In this document: positions 44,341 to 52,308 of the stretch, piece by piece
Layout: the number at the start of each line of letters is the position of its first letter
How positions within the stretch are numbered: position 1 is the first letter of the stretch
Assembly (NCBI GenBank): GCA_018613035.1
Contig: JAGGRA010000024.1
Location: forward strand, 41,615-105,614
Length of the DNA stretch: 64,000 nt
Direction: 5' to 3'
From: Pseudomonas sp. ISL-84
Lineage (GTDB): Bacteria > Bacillota > Bacilli > Bacillales > Cytobacillaceae
Position numbers and translations under genes: made by a program
Notes under the pieces: generated by a model
Told to the model about the DNA's origin: nothing
Databases searched by the model: none
What the model saw: only the letters and a program-made list of their open reading frames with translations

Positions 44341-45666
44341 TTAATGTGTTGGAAATTTGCCATCCTCTTTAATTCTGGAGTGAATAATTAATCCTATTAG
44401 CGTGAGAATCATTAAAGAGCCAAGAGCCATTCTGCTCGCCAGGTTTCCATAATCAGCAAAGATTAACGTGATGCTTCCATATATAAGCGGTCCAATGATT
44501 GAAGATACTTTTCCTGAAAACGCAAAAAGACCAAAAAATTGTCCTCTTTTATGATCAGGAGTCAATTCCACTATATACGTTCTTGTCGTAACCCACATAG
44601 ATCCCAGAGCAATACCAAACATGCTGCCGGCTATCCAAAACATCAATTCATTTATAGAAGTAACAGCAATAGCAAGCGCAACCAGGAGAAGGACTCCCAC
44701 ATATTTAACAGCTTTGTTAGGCCCTTTCGCCTTTGTGATATATCCAAATACAAAGGAACCAATGATACTGGAAACAGTCGAAACGAGATAAAGCAAAATG
44801 AATTTTCCAGTAGTAAAGCCTACAATCGTTTTTGCATACACGGCCATCATGGCTATTGTTGTTGCAATAGCATCATTCAGGAAAAAGTAAGCAATCATAA
44901 AAGTAAAAATGGCTTTGTAATCTTTCATTTCTTTAAAAGTCTGCCAAATTTCCTTATAGCCTGATAAAAAGCTTTGTTTTTCTTTTACTTCAAGCGGCTT
45001 ATCTTTAACAAGGAAAAATAGGGGCAATGAAAATAGAAGAAATAATACAGCTGTTGGTATAAACGCTTCATGAAAACCGTTATCCCCCACAAATAAATAT
45101 ACCGTCAGTCCTACAAGGGTTCCTATATACCCGACTGCAACCCCAAATCCAGAGATTAAAGGTATTTCCTGTTTTGTACCCAAATCTGATATCATCGCAT
45201 CATAAAAGACCAAGCTTGAATGGTAAAAGAACTTTGCTATTACAAAGCATAAAATGACCAAGGCCAGATAAATTGGGAGCCCAAGGACTTTTCCGCTAAA
45301 TTGGCTTGATGCAAAGACTCCCATTAAAATAGTTGCCAGTACTGTAATAAGCGTAAAGGCCACTATATATTTCTTCTTTTTTCCCGTCCTGTCTATCATA
45401 ACTCCAAATAAGGGAGAAAAAAGCACTAGAAAAAAACTTGCCAGTGCATTTGAATAGGAAATGAAGGTACTTGCAATCTGGTTTAAAACTTCATTTTCCC
45501 CTATTACTTCCTGGAGATAAAAAGGAAAGAAAATCGTATTTATATTGGATGAAAAAATAGTATTTGCAAAATCATAAAGTGCCCAGGATACTATTGGCAT
45601 TGTCATATAGAGCCGCAAGGAATTTAATTTCCCCTGTTTACGAAGCTCTGTTTTTTCAACTTCCAT
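44341..45666 (-). CDS. MFS permease, vacuole Atg22-like/YxiO-like
   Basis: A 441-residue membrane protein with 12 hydrophobic segments. The opening IVSWALYDFANTIFSSNINTIFFPFYL is characteristic of the Atg22-like/UMF1 branch of MFS, in which B. subtilis YxiO falls. The loop DRTGKKKKYI corresponds to motif A. The substrate is unknown; amino-acid or drug export is possible. GAAGGGG precedes the ATG. It is divergent from a TetR regulator with a 186-base gap, so TetR control is likely. Confidence 0.85.
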   Translation of the reverse strand: MEVEKTELRKQGKLNSLRLYMTMPIVSWALYDFANTIFSSNINTIFFPFYLQEVIGENEVLNQIASTFISYSNALASFFLVLFSPLFGVMIDRTGKKKKYIVAFTLITVLATILMGVFASSQFSGKVLGLPIYLALVILCFVIAKFFYHSSLVFYDAMISDLGTKQEIPLISGFGVAVGYIGTLVGLTVYLFVGDNGFHEAFIPTAVLFLLFSLPLFFLVKDKPLEVKEKQSFLSGYKEIWQTFKEMKDYKAIFTFMIAYFFLNDAIATTIAMMAVYAKTIVGFTTGKFILLYLVSTVSSIIGSFVFGYITKAKGPNKAVKYVGVLLLVALAIAVTSINELMFWIAGSMFGIALGSMWVTTRTYIVELTPDHKRGQFFGLFAFSGKVSSIIGPLIYGSITLIFADYGNLASRMALGSLMILTLIGLIIHSRIKEDGKFPTH

Positions 45667-45815
45667 CTCATCAGCCCCTTCTGGTAAAAAACACCTTATT
45701 CCTTATTCAAGACTGGTCAGGAAAACCCTTTTTATTTTGTTGAATTTAAATAAAATCCTAAAATAAAAAGTTTTGTAAAAGTTAAATGAATATTTCAATA
45801 ATTAATTTTTATTAT

Positions 45816-45823
45816 GCTATAAT
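45816..45823 (+). promoter_or_regulatory. Extended -10 promoter of tetR
   Basis: TGCTATAAT, a consensus -10 with TGn extension, 30 bases before the ATG. The -35 is weak. A short TGAA-TAT-TTCA dyad lies just upstream. Confidence 0.5.
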
Positions 45824-45852
45824 AGCAAGTATTATATTTAAGGTGGGTAATA

Positions 45853-46470
45853 ATGAAAAGGAAGGAACAAAAAGAATATACAAAACAATTAATCTTTAAG
45901 AGCGCTGTGGAGCTTTTTAAGAAGCAGGGATTCCAAAATACAACTGTCCAGCAAATTACCGACCATGCAGGGGTTGCCAAAGGCACCTTTTTTAATTACT
46001 TTCATTCAAAGGAGTCTGTTCTCCATTTAGTGGGAAAATCCCAGCTTAAGCTGATGCATGCGTTTTATAAAGATGTCATGGATAGCAGTGAATCAATAGA
46101 AGAAAACCTGCATAAGCTTTTTAAATTTATGGCTATTAATAATGAGGAATTCGGACCGATCCTGCTCTTATCTATTTTTCATATAAGTACGGTAGTAAAG
46201 GATTTTCAAATTTCTGAAACCCAGCTGGCCGCGGAATTCAGGTCCATTTTAATAAGCTTGATTGAAGAAGGGAAAAAAAGAGGTGAATTTAACGATCAGG
46301 CAAATGCCTCCCAAATTGCCAAAATGATTGTTAATTCGTTCTTCGGCACGTTATTTTATTGGGTGCACCATTCTGAGCAGGAAACGTTGCCTGCCTTGCT
46401 GAGCGATGTCATGGCATCCTATATTACAGTTTTGAAATCAAAGTTCAGTTTACCTGACAACCGGTGTTAA
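45853..46470 (+). CDS. TetR-family transcriptional regulator
   Basis: A 205-residue repressor. The N-terminal helix-turn-helix reads FKKQGFQNTTVQ, then HAGVAKGTFFNYFHSKESVLH (residues 40-61), the TetR DNA-binding pattern; the rest is the helical ligand-binding and dimerisation domain. AAGGTGGG precedes the ATG. It is divergent from the Atg22-like MFS gene and probably represses it. Its last codons overlap the end of the convergent dinB-like gene. Confidence 0.9.
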   Translation: MKRKEQKEYTKQLIFKSAVELFKKQGFQNTTVQQITDHAGVAKGTFFNYFHSKESVLHLVGKSQLKLMHAFYKDVMDSSESIEENLHKLFKFMAINNEEFGPILLLSIFHISTVVKDFQISETQLAAEFRSILISLIEEGKKRGEFNDQANASQIAKMIVNSFFGTLFYWVHHSEQETLPALLSDVMASYITVLKSKFSLPDNRC

Positions 46471-46485
46471 TTGTCCACACCGGTT
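46459..46485. terminator. Hairpin spanning the overlapping stops of tetR and dinB-like genes
   Basis: AACCGGTGT and ACACCGGTT (9-bp stem) enclose both stop codons; T-runs are poor, so it may be a weak bidirectional terminator. Confidence 0.5.
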
Positions 46486-46931
46486 GCTTCCATAATTTGC
46501 TTTTTATGGTGAAGATCATGCTCAACAAAATCAACAAAATAATCACGGATTGTTAGAGAATGCTTGCCAATCATAAACGAAGTATCCATGTTTTCTTCAG
46601 TAAAGTTGTGGAGCATTTTAAGAAACTGTTCTCTAACAGTCAAAAGTTCGCTGATTATCTCAATCTGATCATGCTTTGCGGCGTATTTCTTTGCGGCATC
46701 ATTGACACTTTGAAAATCCGGAAAGCTTTCAAGTTCCGCACCTTCTTTAAATAGCGGAAACCGTTCCTTTAGTGAATATCTATCCCAAAAGAGTAAATGT
46801 GCAACCACCGCTGCAACTGGCCATTTCCCTTCTGAAACAGGCTGCTGCCAGCGTTTCTGTTCAACCTTTTTCAAAGACTCCAGCCATAGAGAAAATGACT
46901 CGTAATGTTTTACAATCTCTTCCTTTCGCAT
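46467..46931 (-). CDS. DinB-superfamily protein
   Basis: A 154-residue four-helix-bundle protein of the DinB/YfiT type. The metal-binding histidines are in VVAHLLFWDRYS (about residue 45) and in the C-terminal FVEHDLHHKKQIMEATG. Many members are thiol-dependent transferases (bacillithiol, mycothiol); the role here is unknown. The ATG at 46931 has GGGAGGATATAC upstream. Its 3' end overlaps that of tetR by four bases. Confidence 0.87.
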   Translation of the reverse strand: MRKEEIVKHYESFSLWLESLKKVEQKRWQQPVSEGKWPVAAVVAHLLFWDRYSLKERFPLFKEGAELESFPDFQSVNDAAKKYAAKHDQIEIISELLTVREQFLKMLHNFTEENMDTSFMIGKHSLTIRDYFVDFVEHDLHHKKQIMEATGVDN

Positions 46932-47002
46932 GTATATCCTCCCTTTCTTAAAATTATATTCCACACACAGCTAATAAATCCTTTATTGCTTATAACAATA
47001 AT

Positions 47003-47037
47003 AAAAGGCTGCATGGCAGGATGCCACACAGCTTTTT
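47003..47037 (-). terminator. Terminator of the RDD gene
   Basis: AAAAGGCTG-ATGGCA and TGCCA-CAGCTTTT with a GGA loop; T-rich tail on minus. Confidence 0.75.
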
Positions 47038-47043
47038 AAATAA

Positions 47044-47574
47044 TTATTTTTTAACTACAACAGTACCTGCAATCAAATCATGCAGTGCCTGCTTTTTCTC
47101 TGTAAAAGCCGCAATAATGAATCCTATAAATAAAATTCCTGACAGAATAGACATGGCCAGGTACCTTCCCAACGCTCTCCAGAAAGAAATTCGATTACCG
47201 TTAAGGTCAGTCACCTTTAAGCCTAATAGCTTTTTTCCCACAGTTCCCTGCCACTTGGATGCATGCAAACCAGCGAAGTAAGCAAGCGCAATCACCAAAT
47301 TGACCATGATCGTGACACCAGTCGCCCCTAAGTAGGAACCCATGAGGGCAAGCGCCTCAGCGTCAGTCATTTCGGATTCAAGATAAGCAGGGTCGCTCAT
47401 CATCATATTAAAGGCGTCAGATGCACCAAAGAAAATCATGAAAATAATGATGGTCAAAATAAACAGAGGGATTCCTACTATTATAGAATCAATTAAATAG
47501 GCCGCAAAACGAATCCAGAATCCCCCGTATTCCCTCGTGCTTTCATAGGGCTGCTTTTCTAAAGTTGTCTCCAC
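47044..47574 (-). CDS. RDD-family membrane protein
   Basis: A 176-residue membrane protein with three to four hydrophobic segments. The RDD signature is split: FWIRFAAYLIDSIIVG (R and D), an RALGRYLA arginine and HDLIAGTVVVKK at the end. Members are small transporters or membrane factors of unclear function, some acting as Na+/H+ antiporters. The start is GTG at 47574 with AGGAGG 7 bases upstream; the open frame extends 12 codons further. Confidence 0.87.
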   Translation of the reverse strand: METTLEKQPYESTREYGGFWIRFAAYLIDSIIVGIPLFILTIIIFMIFFGASDAFNMMMSDPAYLESEMTDAEALALMGSYLGATGVTIMVNLVIALAYFAGLHASKWQGTVGKKLLGLKVTDLNGNRISFWRALGRYLAMSILSGILFIGFIIAAFTEKKQALHDLIAGTVVVKK

Positions 47575-47708
47575 TTCATAACCTCCTGATTTTAATAAAT
47601 TTCTAATCAAATACTAACTAGCAGTCTCAAAAATTTACTAATCACTATCTACTTATGTTAATGTCTAAATGAATTATATTCAACTATTTGTAAAATTTTA
47701 CATGGTTT

Positions 47709-47950
47709 TTAATGAATGGCTCTGTTAAATTTGCCTGTTGATTTCAGCACGAGGCACTCCCTTTCCGCGGGCGGTCCGACGCTCCTCGTCGCTTTGCTCC
47801 TGCGGGGTCTCCCTTTGATCCGCACTCCCGCAGGACTTTGAATAAGCTTCCTTGAGTAAACACCGCACGAAGAAAATGCGAATGCATTTTCGAGGAGCTC
47901 GTGCCTTCCGCTCCAATCAACAGGGTGCAAAAAACAACAATGAGCTTTTC
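47709..47950. repeat. Dispersed GC-rich fold-back repeat, copy 4
   Basis: It reads GGCTCTGTTAAATTTGCCTG, then GTTGATTTCAGCACGAGG, CTTTCCGCGGGCGGTCC, CTCCTGCGGGGTCTCC, GACTTTGAATAAGCTTCC and ends CCTTCCGCTCCAATCAACAG. CTGTTGATT and AATCAACAG are inverted ends. ORFs inside it are side effects of GC content. The rest of the 47575-48034 gap holds no gene. Confidence 0.85.
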
Positions 47951-48034
47951 CAGCGCCTAATGATAAATATAATATGGTCTTTTAAATTTTGACTCTGTTG
48001 AATTATCTTTAAAACGTTTTCATATTGACTTTTT

Positions 48035-48050
48035 TGTGAACATACTCACA
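48035..48050 (+). promoter_or_regulatory. FNR/CRP-type site
   Basis: TGTGA-N6-TCACA (extended to TTGTGA-N6-TCACAA), the consensus of Bacillus FNR. Its centre lies about 49 bases upstream of the predicted start point. Confidence 0.6.
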
Positions 48051-48056
48051 ATTGTA

Positions 48057-48085
48057 TAGACACACTTTAATATGAGGCATACAAT
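48057..48085 (+). promoter_or_regulatory. SigA-type promoter of the 67-residue gene
   Basis: TAGACA and TACAAT with 17-base spacing, each one mismatch from consensus; start point near 48092. Confidence 0.65.
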
Positions 48086-48140
48086 AGCTTTGTAAACGGC
48101 GAATTCGTTTACATAATAATAAAAAGAGGTGCAATCAGGC

Positions 48141-48344
48141 ATGAAAGGTACAGCAATCCTTTATCATGATGAAAATAAAGTGACGATCATTGAAAATGTT
48201 GAGCATTCGGTTTTTGAAGAATTAAAAGAGCAGTGCGGAGACAAACATTGTCAATGCAATCTTGAAAATAAAGTGATTGATTTTGGTGCGGTTTCTCCTA
48301 TATTCTGGCACGAAGATGAAGTGGACTGGGATTACGGATATTAA
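48141..48344 (+). CDS. 67-residue acidic protein, unknown
   Basis: A small soluble acidic protein beginning MKGTAILYHDENKVTIIENV, with a cysteine cluster CGDKHCQC in the middle and an acidic aromatic end (WHEDEVDWDYGY). The cysteines might bind a metal. AGAGGTG precedes the ATG. It has its own promoter, an FNR-type site and a strong terminator, so it is a regulated single gene. I do not recognise a family. Confidence 0.75.
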   Translation: MKGTAILYHDENKVTIIENVEHSVFEELKEQCGDKHCQCNLENKVIDFGAVSPIFWHEDEVDWDYGY

Positions 48345-48362
48345 AATAGAATATACTGCAAG

Positions 48363-48396
48363 CAAAGCCCTGATTTTATCGTTCAGGGCTTTTTTA
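48363..48396 (+). terminator. Terminator of the 67-residue gene
   Basis: AAAGCCCTGA and TCAGGGCTTT, perfect 10-bp stem; TTTTTT tail. Confidence 0.9.
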
Positions 48397-48473
48397 ATTT
48401 TTGTAATTTGCAATTAGAACAGCGGGCTGCAAAGTGATAGAATATAAATTATGATAACGAGAGGTGAACAACA

Positions 48474-49628
48474 TTGGAACATTTAATTAATGACAAAGTT
48501 AAAAACATAGAAGTCTCAGGAATTAGAAAGTTCTTTAACATGGTTGCCGATAAAAAAGATATGATTTCCCTTTCAATCGGTCAGCCCGATTTTCCGACGC
48601 CATTGCACGTAAAAGAAGCCGGAAAAAATGCCATCGACCAAAACTTTACATCCTATACGCACAATGCCGGTGACATACGCTTGCGCAAAGCTGCAGCGGC
48701 TTTTATAAAAGAAAAGTATAATCTTACATATGCTCCCGAAACAGAGGTCATCGTTACCTCCGGCGCAAGCGAAGCAATCGACATTGCATTCAGAACGATT
48801 TTGGAAGAAGGTTCAGAAGTCATATTGCCAGGGCCAGTTTACCCCGGGTATGAACCAATTATCAAGCTATGCGGCGCCATTCCTGTCTTTACGGATATTA
48901 CGCAAAATAAGTTCAGATTCACTGCTGATATTATAAAAAAGCAGATTACCAAGAAAACCCGCTGCATTGTATTGCCATACCCTTCGAATCCAACAGGAGT
49001 TAGCTTAACAATCGAAGAGCTGGAGAAAATTGCATCCCTTGTTAAGGGGCGCGATATCTTTATCCTTGCAGACGAAATCTACAGTGAACTTATTTATGGT
49101 CAGGCCCATCACTCGATTGCTTCTATATTGAGGGAACAAACCATTGTCATTAACGGATTATCCAAATCACACTCAATGACAGGGTGGCGCATAGGACTTT
49201 TGTTTGCACCAGAAAACGTGGCAAAGCATCTATTGAAAGTCCATCAATATAACGTGACATGTGCAGCTTCTATATCGCAAATGGCTGCCCTTGAAGCATT
49301 GACATCAGGGAAGGATGATGCTCTTCCAATGAGACAGGAATATGCTGAGCGCCGCGAATACGTATACGACCGCTTAGTACAAATGGGTTTAGATGTCGTC
49401 AAACCAGACGGAGCATTTTACTTTTTCATCAAAATGCCCCCTGTTTCGATGACTTCTTTCGATTTCGCTTTATCACTTGTTGATAAAGCTGGTGTTGCAG
49501 TAGTTCCAGGAAGTGCGTTCTCCTCCTATGGTGAAGGCTATTTCCGAATATCATTTGCCTATTCTATGGAAACCCTGAAAGAAGGCATGGATCGGATTGA
49601 GAGCTATTTGAAAGGGCTTAAGGAGTAG
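48474..49628 (+). CDS. patA: PatA aminotransferase (N-acetyl-LL-DAP type)
   Basis: A 384-residue class I PLP enzyme. The PLP lysine is in INGLSKSHSMTGWRIG, with the phosphate-binding TSGASEAI, YPSNPTGV and ADEIYSELIY around it. PatA of B. subtilis is assigned to N-acetyl-LL-diaminopimelate transamination, between DapH and DapL, both of which are in this window. The start is TTG with GAGAGGTG upstream. cheV and ykyB lie on the far side as in B. subtilis, with extra genes inserted between. Confidence 0.92.
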   Translation: MEHLINDKVKNIEVSGIRKFFNMVADKKDMISLSIGQPDFPTPLHVKEAGKNAIDQNFTSYTHNAGDIRLRKAAAAFIKEKYNLTYAPETEVIVTSGASEAIDIAFRTILEEGSEVILPGPVYPGYEPIIKLCGAIPVFTDITQNKFRFTADIIKKQITKKTRCIVLPYPSNPTGVSLTIEELEKIASLVKGRDIFILADEIYSELIYGQAHHSIASILREQTIVINGLSKSHSMTGWRIGLLFAPENVAKHLLKVHQYNVTCAASISQMAALEALTSGKDDALPMRQEYAERREYVYDRLVQMGLDVVKPDGAFYFFIKMPPVSMTSFDFALSLVDKAGVAVVPGSAFSSYGEGYFRISFAYSMETLKEGMDRIESYLKGLKE

Positions 49629-49663
49629 AGCTATCTGATTGGGCACCTAACCTTCAGCCAAAT

Positions 49664-49697
49664 AAAAAAGGCAAGCATCCCGCTGCTTGCCTTTTTC
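49664..49697. terminator. Terminator of patA
   Basis: AAAAAAGGCAAGCA and TGCTTGCCTTTTT, 13-bp stem with a 6-base loop. Confidence 0.9.
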
Positions 49698-49700
49698 TGC

Positions 49701-49880
49701 TTATTGTCCTTTATATTGCCCGTTATTTTTTGGTGCTTTTTCTTTTTTGGCTTTATCTTTATGAATTTTGTTTGTATCCGTGCTGCCGAATTCATGAGAG
49801 AATTCCGAGTCGATTACAGCGGAATCGAAGCCTTTTTTATTTTTTTGCTGAGGATCGTTTTTCTTTGTTCTTTTTGCCAC
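49701..49880 (-). CDS. Small Lys-rich protein, unknown
   Basis: A 59-residue, very basic, disordered-looking protein (VAKRTKKNDPQQKNKKG at the start, HKDKAKKEKAPKNNGQYKGQ at the end) with a conserved-looking centre SEFSHEFGSTD. The GTG at 49880 has GGGGGTTAGG upstream. The composition recalls small spore proteins, but I match no named SASP family. It is convergent with patA and shares its terminator. Confidence 0.6.
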   Translation of the reverse strand: MAKRTKKNDPQQKNKKGFDSAVIDSEFSHEFGSTDTNKIHKDKAKKEKAPKNNGQYKGQ

Positions 49881-49948
49881 AAGCCTAACCCCCTTTTTCA
49901 TCTTCATTGTTATTTTGAAGTGATTATGGGGGGTTTATGCATTGACGC

Positions 49949-50824
49949 CTATTGCCAATATTTATATAATGCCTGTGTGCCGCTGCTTTCTTCACCTTTT
50001 TCCGCGAGCTCGGCATACATTTTTTTCGCAAGCGCAAGACCAGGTGTCATCATGTCCATTGCTTCTGCTTCTTGCAGGGCAATGTTCATATCCTTGATAA
50101 AGTGTTTTATATAAAAGCCCGGTTCAAAATTGCCATCAATCATTCTTGGCGCAAGGTTTGATAATGACCAGCTGCCAGCTGCTCCCGAAGATATGCTCTG
50201 CAGAACGGTTTTTGGATCTAAACCGGCTTTTTCGGCGTAAACGACCGCTTCACAGACTCCTATCATGTTTGACGCAATCGCGATTTGGTTGCACATTTTT
50301 GTATGCTGCCCGGAGCCAGCTTTACCTTGATATACAATATTTGTTCCAAGGAGATTGAAAATTGGTTCGATTGCAAGGAAGGCTTCCCTGTCTCCGCCAA
50401 CCATTATCGAAAGTTTGGCTTCTTTAGCTCCAATATCCCCGCCTGAAACAGGAGCATCCAAAGCTTGCATTCCTTTTTTGGCAGCTTCTTCATATAATCT
50501 TTTAGCCAGCGTTGGTGTTGAAGTCGTCATGTCAATTACATATGTATTTTCTTTGCCATTCGTTATAATTCCATTTCCGCCAAGATACACTTCTTCCACG
50601 TCTGCAGGGTAGCCGACAATGGTAATAATAACATTTGCTTTTTGCGCAACCTCCAGTGGCGTTTCCGCCCATTCAGCACCGCTCTCTAACAAATCAAATG
50701 CCTTTTCTTTGGTTCTGGTATAAACAACTAATGGATATCCAGCCTTTAAAAGATGTCTAGCCATGCTCTTGCCCATTACCCCTGTTCCTACAAAGCCTAC
50801 AACTGTATTTTCTGGTGAAATCAT
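49949..50824 (-). CDS. ykwC: YkwC, beta-hydroxyacid dehydrogenase family
   Basis: A 291-residue NAD(P)-dependent dehydrogenase of the 3-hydroxyisobutyrate group. The cofactor motif is GFVGTGVMGKSMARHL, the substrate motif LDAPVSGGDIGA and the catalytic lysine lies in GSGQHTKMCNQI; the helical C-terminal domain ends FIKDMNIAL and GTQALYKYW. These stretches match B. subtilis YkwC by recall. The natural substrate is unknown. GAGAGGGG precedes the ATG. Confidence 0.92.
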   Translation of the reverse strand: MISPENTVVGFVGTGVMGKSMARHLLKAGYPLVVYTRTKEKAFDLLESGAEWAETPLEVAQKANVIITIVGYPADVEEVYLGGNGIITNGKENTYVIDMTTSTPTLAKRLYEEAAKKGMQALDAPVSGGDIGAKEAKLSIMVGGDREAFLAIEPIFNLLGTNIVYQGKAGSGQHTKMCNQIAIASNMIGVCEAVVYAEKAGLDPKTVLQSISSGAAGSWSLSNLAPRMIDGNFEPGFYIKHFIKDMNIALQEAEAMDMMTPGLALAKKMYAELAEKGEESSGTQALYKYWQ

Positions 50825-50922
50825 TTGAGTGACCCCTCTCCTTTAAAATATCTGAATTTTTAATATTAATTCTAGCACTTCTTCTATCCTTTTAAAATAA
50901 AAAAGGTCTGCACACGACAAAA

Positions 50923-50942
50923 GACCAGGCAATTGCCTGGTC
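50923..50942 (-). terminator. Perfect palindrome, terminator-like
   Basis: GACCAGGCAA and TTGCCTGGTC without spacer; TTTTG follows on minus. It resembles the ykuV terminator in sequence. Confidence 0.65.
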
Positions 50943-51009
50943 CATCCCCAATTTTATGCGCGTATTTTATAATACCCAAAATCGGCCAAAGTAAACGCTT
51001 TTTTATATA

Positions 51010-51310
51010 AGCCCCTTTTCTCATAGATTGTTGTTTTTTTGTTAATTAATTCTGCCCATTGATTTCAGCACGGCTTACTCAGCGAACCCGCGGGGACGGT
51101 TGCGAGCCTCCTCGGCTCCGCCTGTGGGGTCTCGCACTTCCCTCTCTTCCCGCGCAGGACATTGAATAAACTTCCATGAATAACACCTCGTCGTAAGAAA
51201 ATGCGAATGTATTCGAGGATCAAGTGCCCTCCGCTACAATCAACTCAGCAGTTAAAAAACGTTTACCTTCAAAAAGCAACAAACTTTATGAAAACGCCTG
51301 ATAAAAAGAA
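51010..51310. repeat. Dispersed GC-rich fold-back repeat, copy 5
   Basis: The left end GCCCCTTTTCTCATAGATTGTTG and right end CAACAAACTTTATGAAAACGCC correspond to the ends of copy 2. The core shares CCATTGATTTC, GCGAGCCTCCTCGGC, CTGTGGGGTCTCGC, GACATTGAATAAACTTCC and the internal AGAAAATGCGAATG of copy 4. It is the longest copy. Confidence 0.85.
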
Positions 51311-51334
51311 GCTTATAAATATTTTTGTCGCTCT

Positions 51335-51796
51335 CTATAGCTGTGAAGAAAAATTATTCAAGAATGCTCGCGCGACCACTTCATCATCATTAATGATTTC
51401 TACCGAAACTGCATCTTCATTAACAATCATGTCTTCTATTTCAAAAACATGCAGGTCTTCATTTAAAGGAATGGGATTCATAAAAATAAAGTTTCCCTTT
51501 TTATTGTTTACTTCAATATATTCCCCGTCAATGATGGTGTCTTCCCCATAAACGACTTCATCTGTCCCAAGTGCAGCTGCCAGCTTTTCATTATGTATTG
51601 ATACTTTAACTTTGTATAACTCTTCTTCCGAAAGGATTTTATCATTAATTTTAAAGCGGAATTGCAGCTCGTTGTTTTTGGTCAGCAAGGCTTCAGCGTG
51701 GCTGTTGACTATGGACCGCTGCGTGTCCTGCATGCATCCTGAAAGCGTGAAAGTCAACATTGCGGTAAGAAGCAAAGTTAAACTTTTCTTTTTCAT
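51335..51796 (-). CDS. Lipoprotein of unknown function
   Basis: A 153-residue lipoprotein: signal peptide MKKKSLTLLLTAMLTFTLSGC (lipobox LSGC). The mature part is acidic, beta-rich in appearance (ELQFRFKINDKILSEEEL, FIFMNPIPLNEDLHVFEI) and has no recognised domain. AAGGAGGAATTTCAC precedes the ATG at 51796. Repeat copy 5 lies immediately downstream, where its terminator would be expected. Confidence 0.75.
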   Translation of the reverse strand: MKKKSLTLLLTAMLTFTLSGCMQDTQRSIVNSHAEALLTKNNELQFRFKINDKILSEEELYKVKVSIHNEKLAAALGTDEVVYGEDTIIDGEYIEVNNKKGNFIFMNPIPLNEDLHVFEIEDMIVNEDAVSVEIINDDEVVARAFLNNFSSQL

Positions 51797-51901
51797 GTGA
51801 AATTCCTCCTTTTTCATTACCTTTTCCTTTCTCCCCTTACAATAAACCCCAATTCCATTAAAAGAAAAAAACTATTTTAGAGCTTTGCAAAAAACAAAAA
51901 T

Positions 51902-51927
51902 AAAAAAAGCCCTGGCTTGGGCTCTTT
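51902..51927 (-). terminator. Terminator of the 38-residue gene
   Basis: AGCCC-AAGCCA-GGGCT followed by TTTTTTT on the minus strand. Confidence 0.75.
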
Positions 51928-52042
51928 AATGAAGTACTCGGGTTAAGAAGGAGCTTTGTTTTTCATATAACTCATTTGTATACTTTTCCTTCAAGCTTAT
52001 ATATCGATCATGAAACAGAAAGCTGATTATCACGGTAATCAT
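51926..52042 (-). CDS. 38-residue protein, unknown
   Basis: A short gene starting MITVIISFLFHDRYISLKEK, with a hydrophobic first ten residues and a charged helical remainder. AAAAGGAGAG lies 7 bases upstream of the ATG at 52042, and a hairpin terminator overlaps the stop. TATAAT-like boxes lie upstream near 52070-52095. The organisation argues for a real micro-gene. No family recognised. Confidence 0.5.
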   Translation of the reverse strand: MITVIISFLFHDRYISLKEKYTNELYEKQSSFLTRVLH

Positions 52043-52174
52043 TTTCCATCTCTCCTTTTATAAGTTATAAGCTTATTATAGGAAAATTATAATCTCTGGA
52101 TAACAATCATTAGAAGTGAATATGTTCAATCTTAAGTCTGATTTTATGCTTCATCCCGAGGAGGATAAAAAAAT

Positions 52175-52199
52175 AAACCGGCCTTTACCAGGCCGGCTT
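52175..52199 (-). terminator. Terminator of ptsH-ptsI
   Basis: AACCGGCC and GGCCGGCTT with a 7-base loop; TTTATTTTTTT on the minus strand. It lies 110 bases after the ptsI stop. Confidence 0.8.
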
Positions 52200-52308
52200 A
52201 AAAAGGGGGGAAAATGAGAATGATCAGCTTACTTAAGTCTTACCTAAGTGCTTACTTCTTATTTACCCCGGAAACGTAATTTAAAACTTTTATTTTATTT
52301 CAGTTTTA

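Larger units (their letters stand above)
50825..51334. other. Spacer with palindrome and repeat copy 5
   Basis: About 510 bases without a credible gene. It contains the palindrome at 50923-50942 and the dispersed repeat from 51010 on. Confidence 0.6.

Noticed and set aside
47709..47950. Insertion sequence at repeat copy 4
   Set aside because: No transposase ORF and a total length of about 240 bases; annotated as a repeat only.
51201..51551. 116-codon ORF on + across repeat copy 5 and the lipoprotein gene
   Set aside because: It is antisense to a convincing lipoprotein gene and starts within a repeat; no ribosome-binding site.
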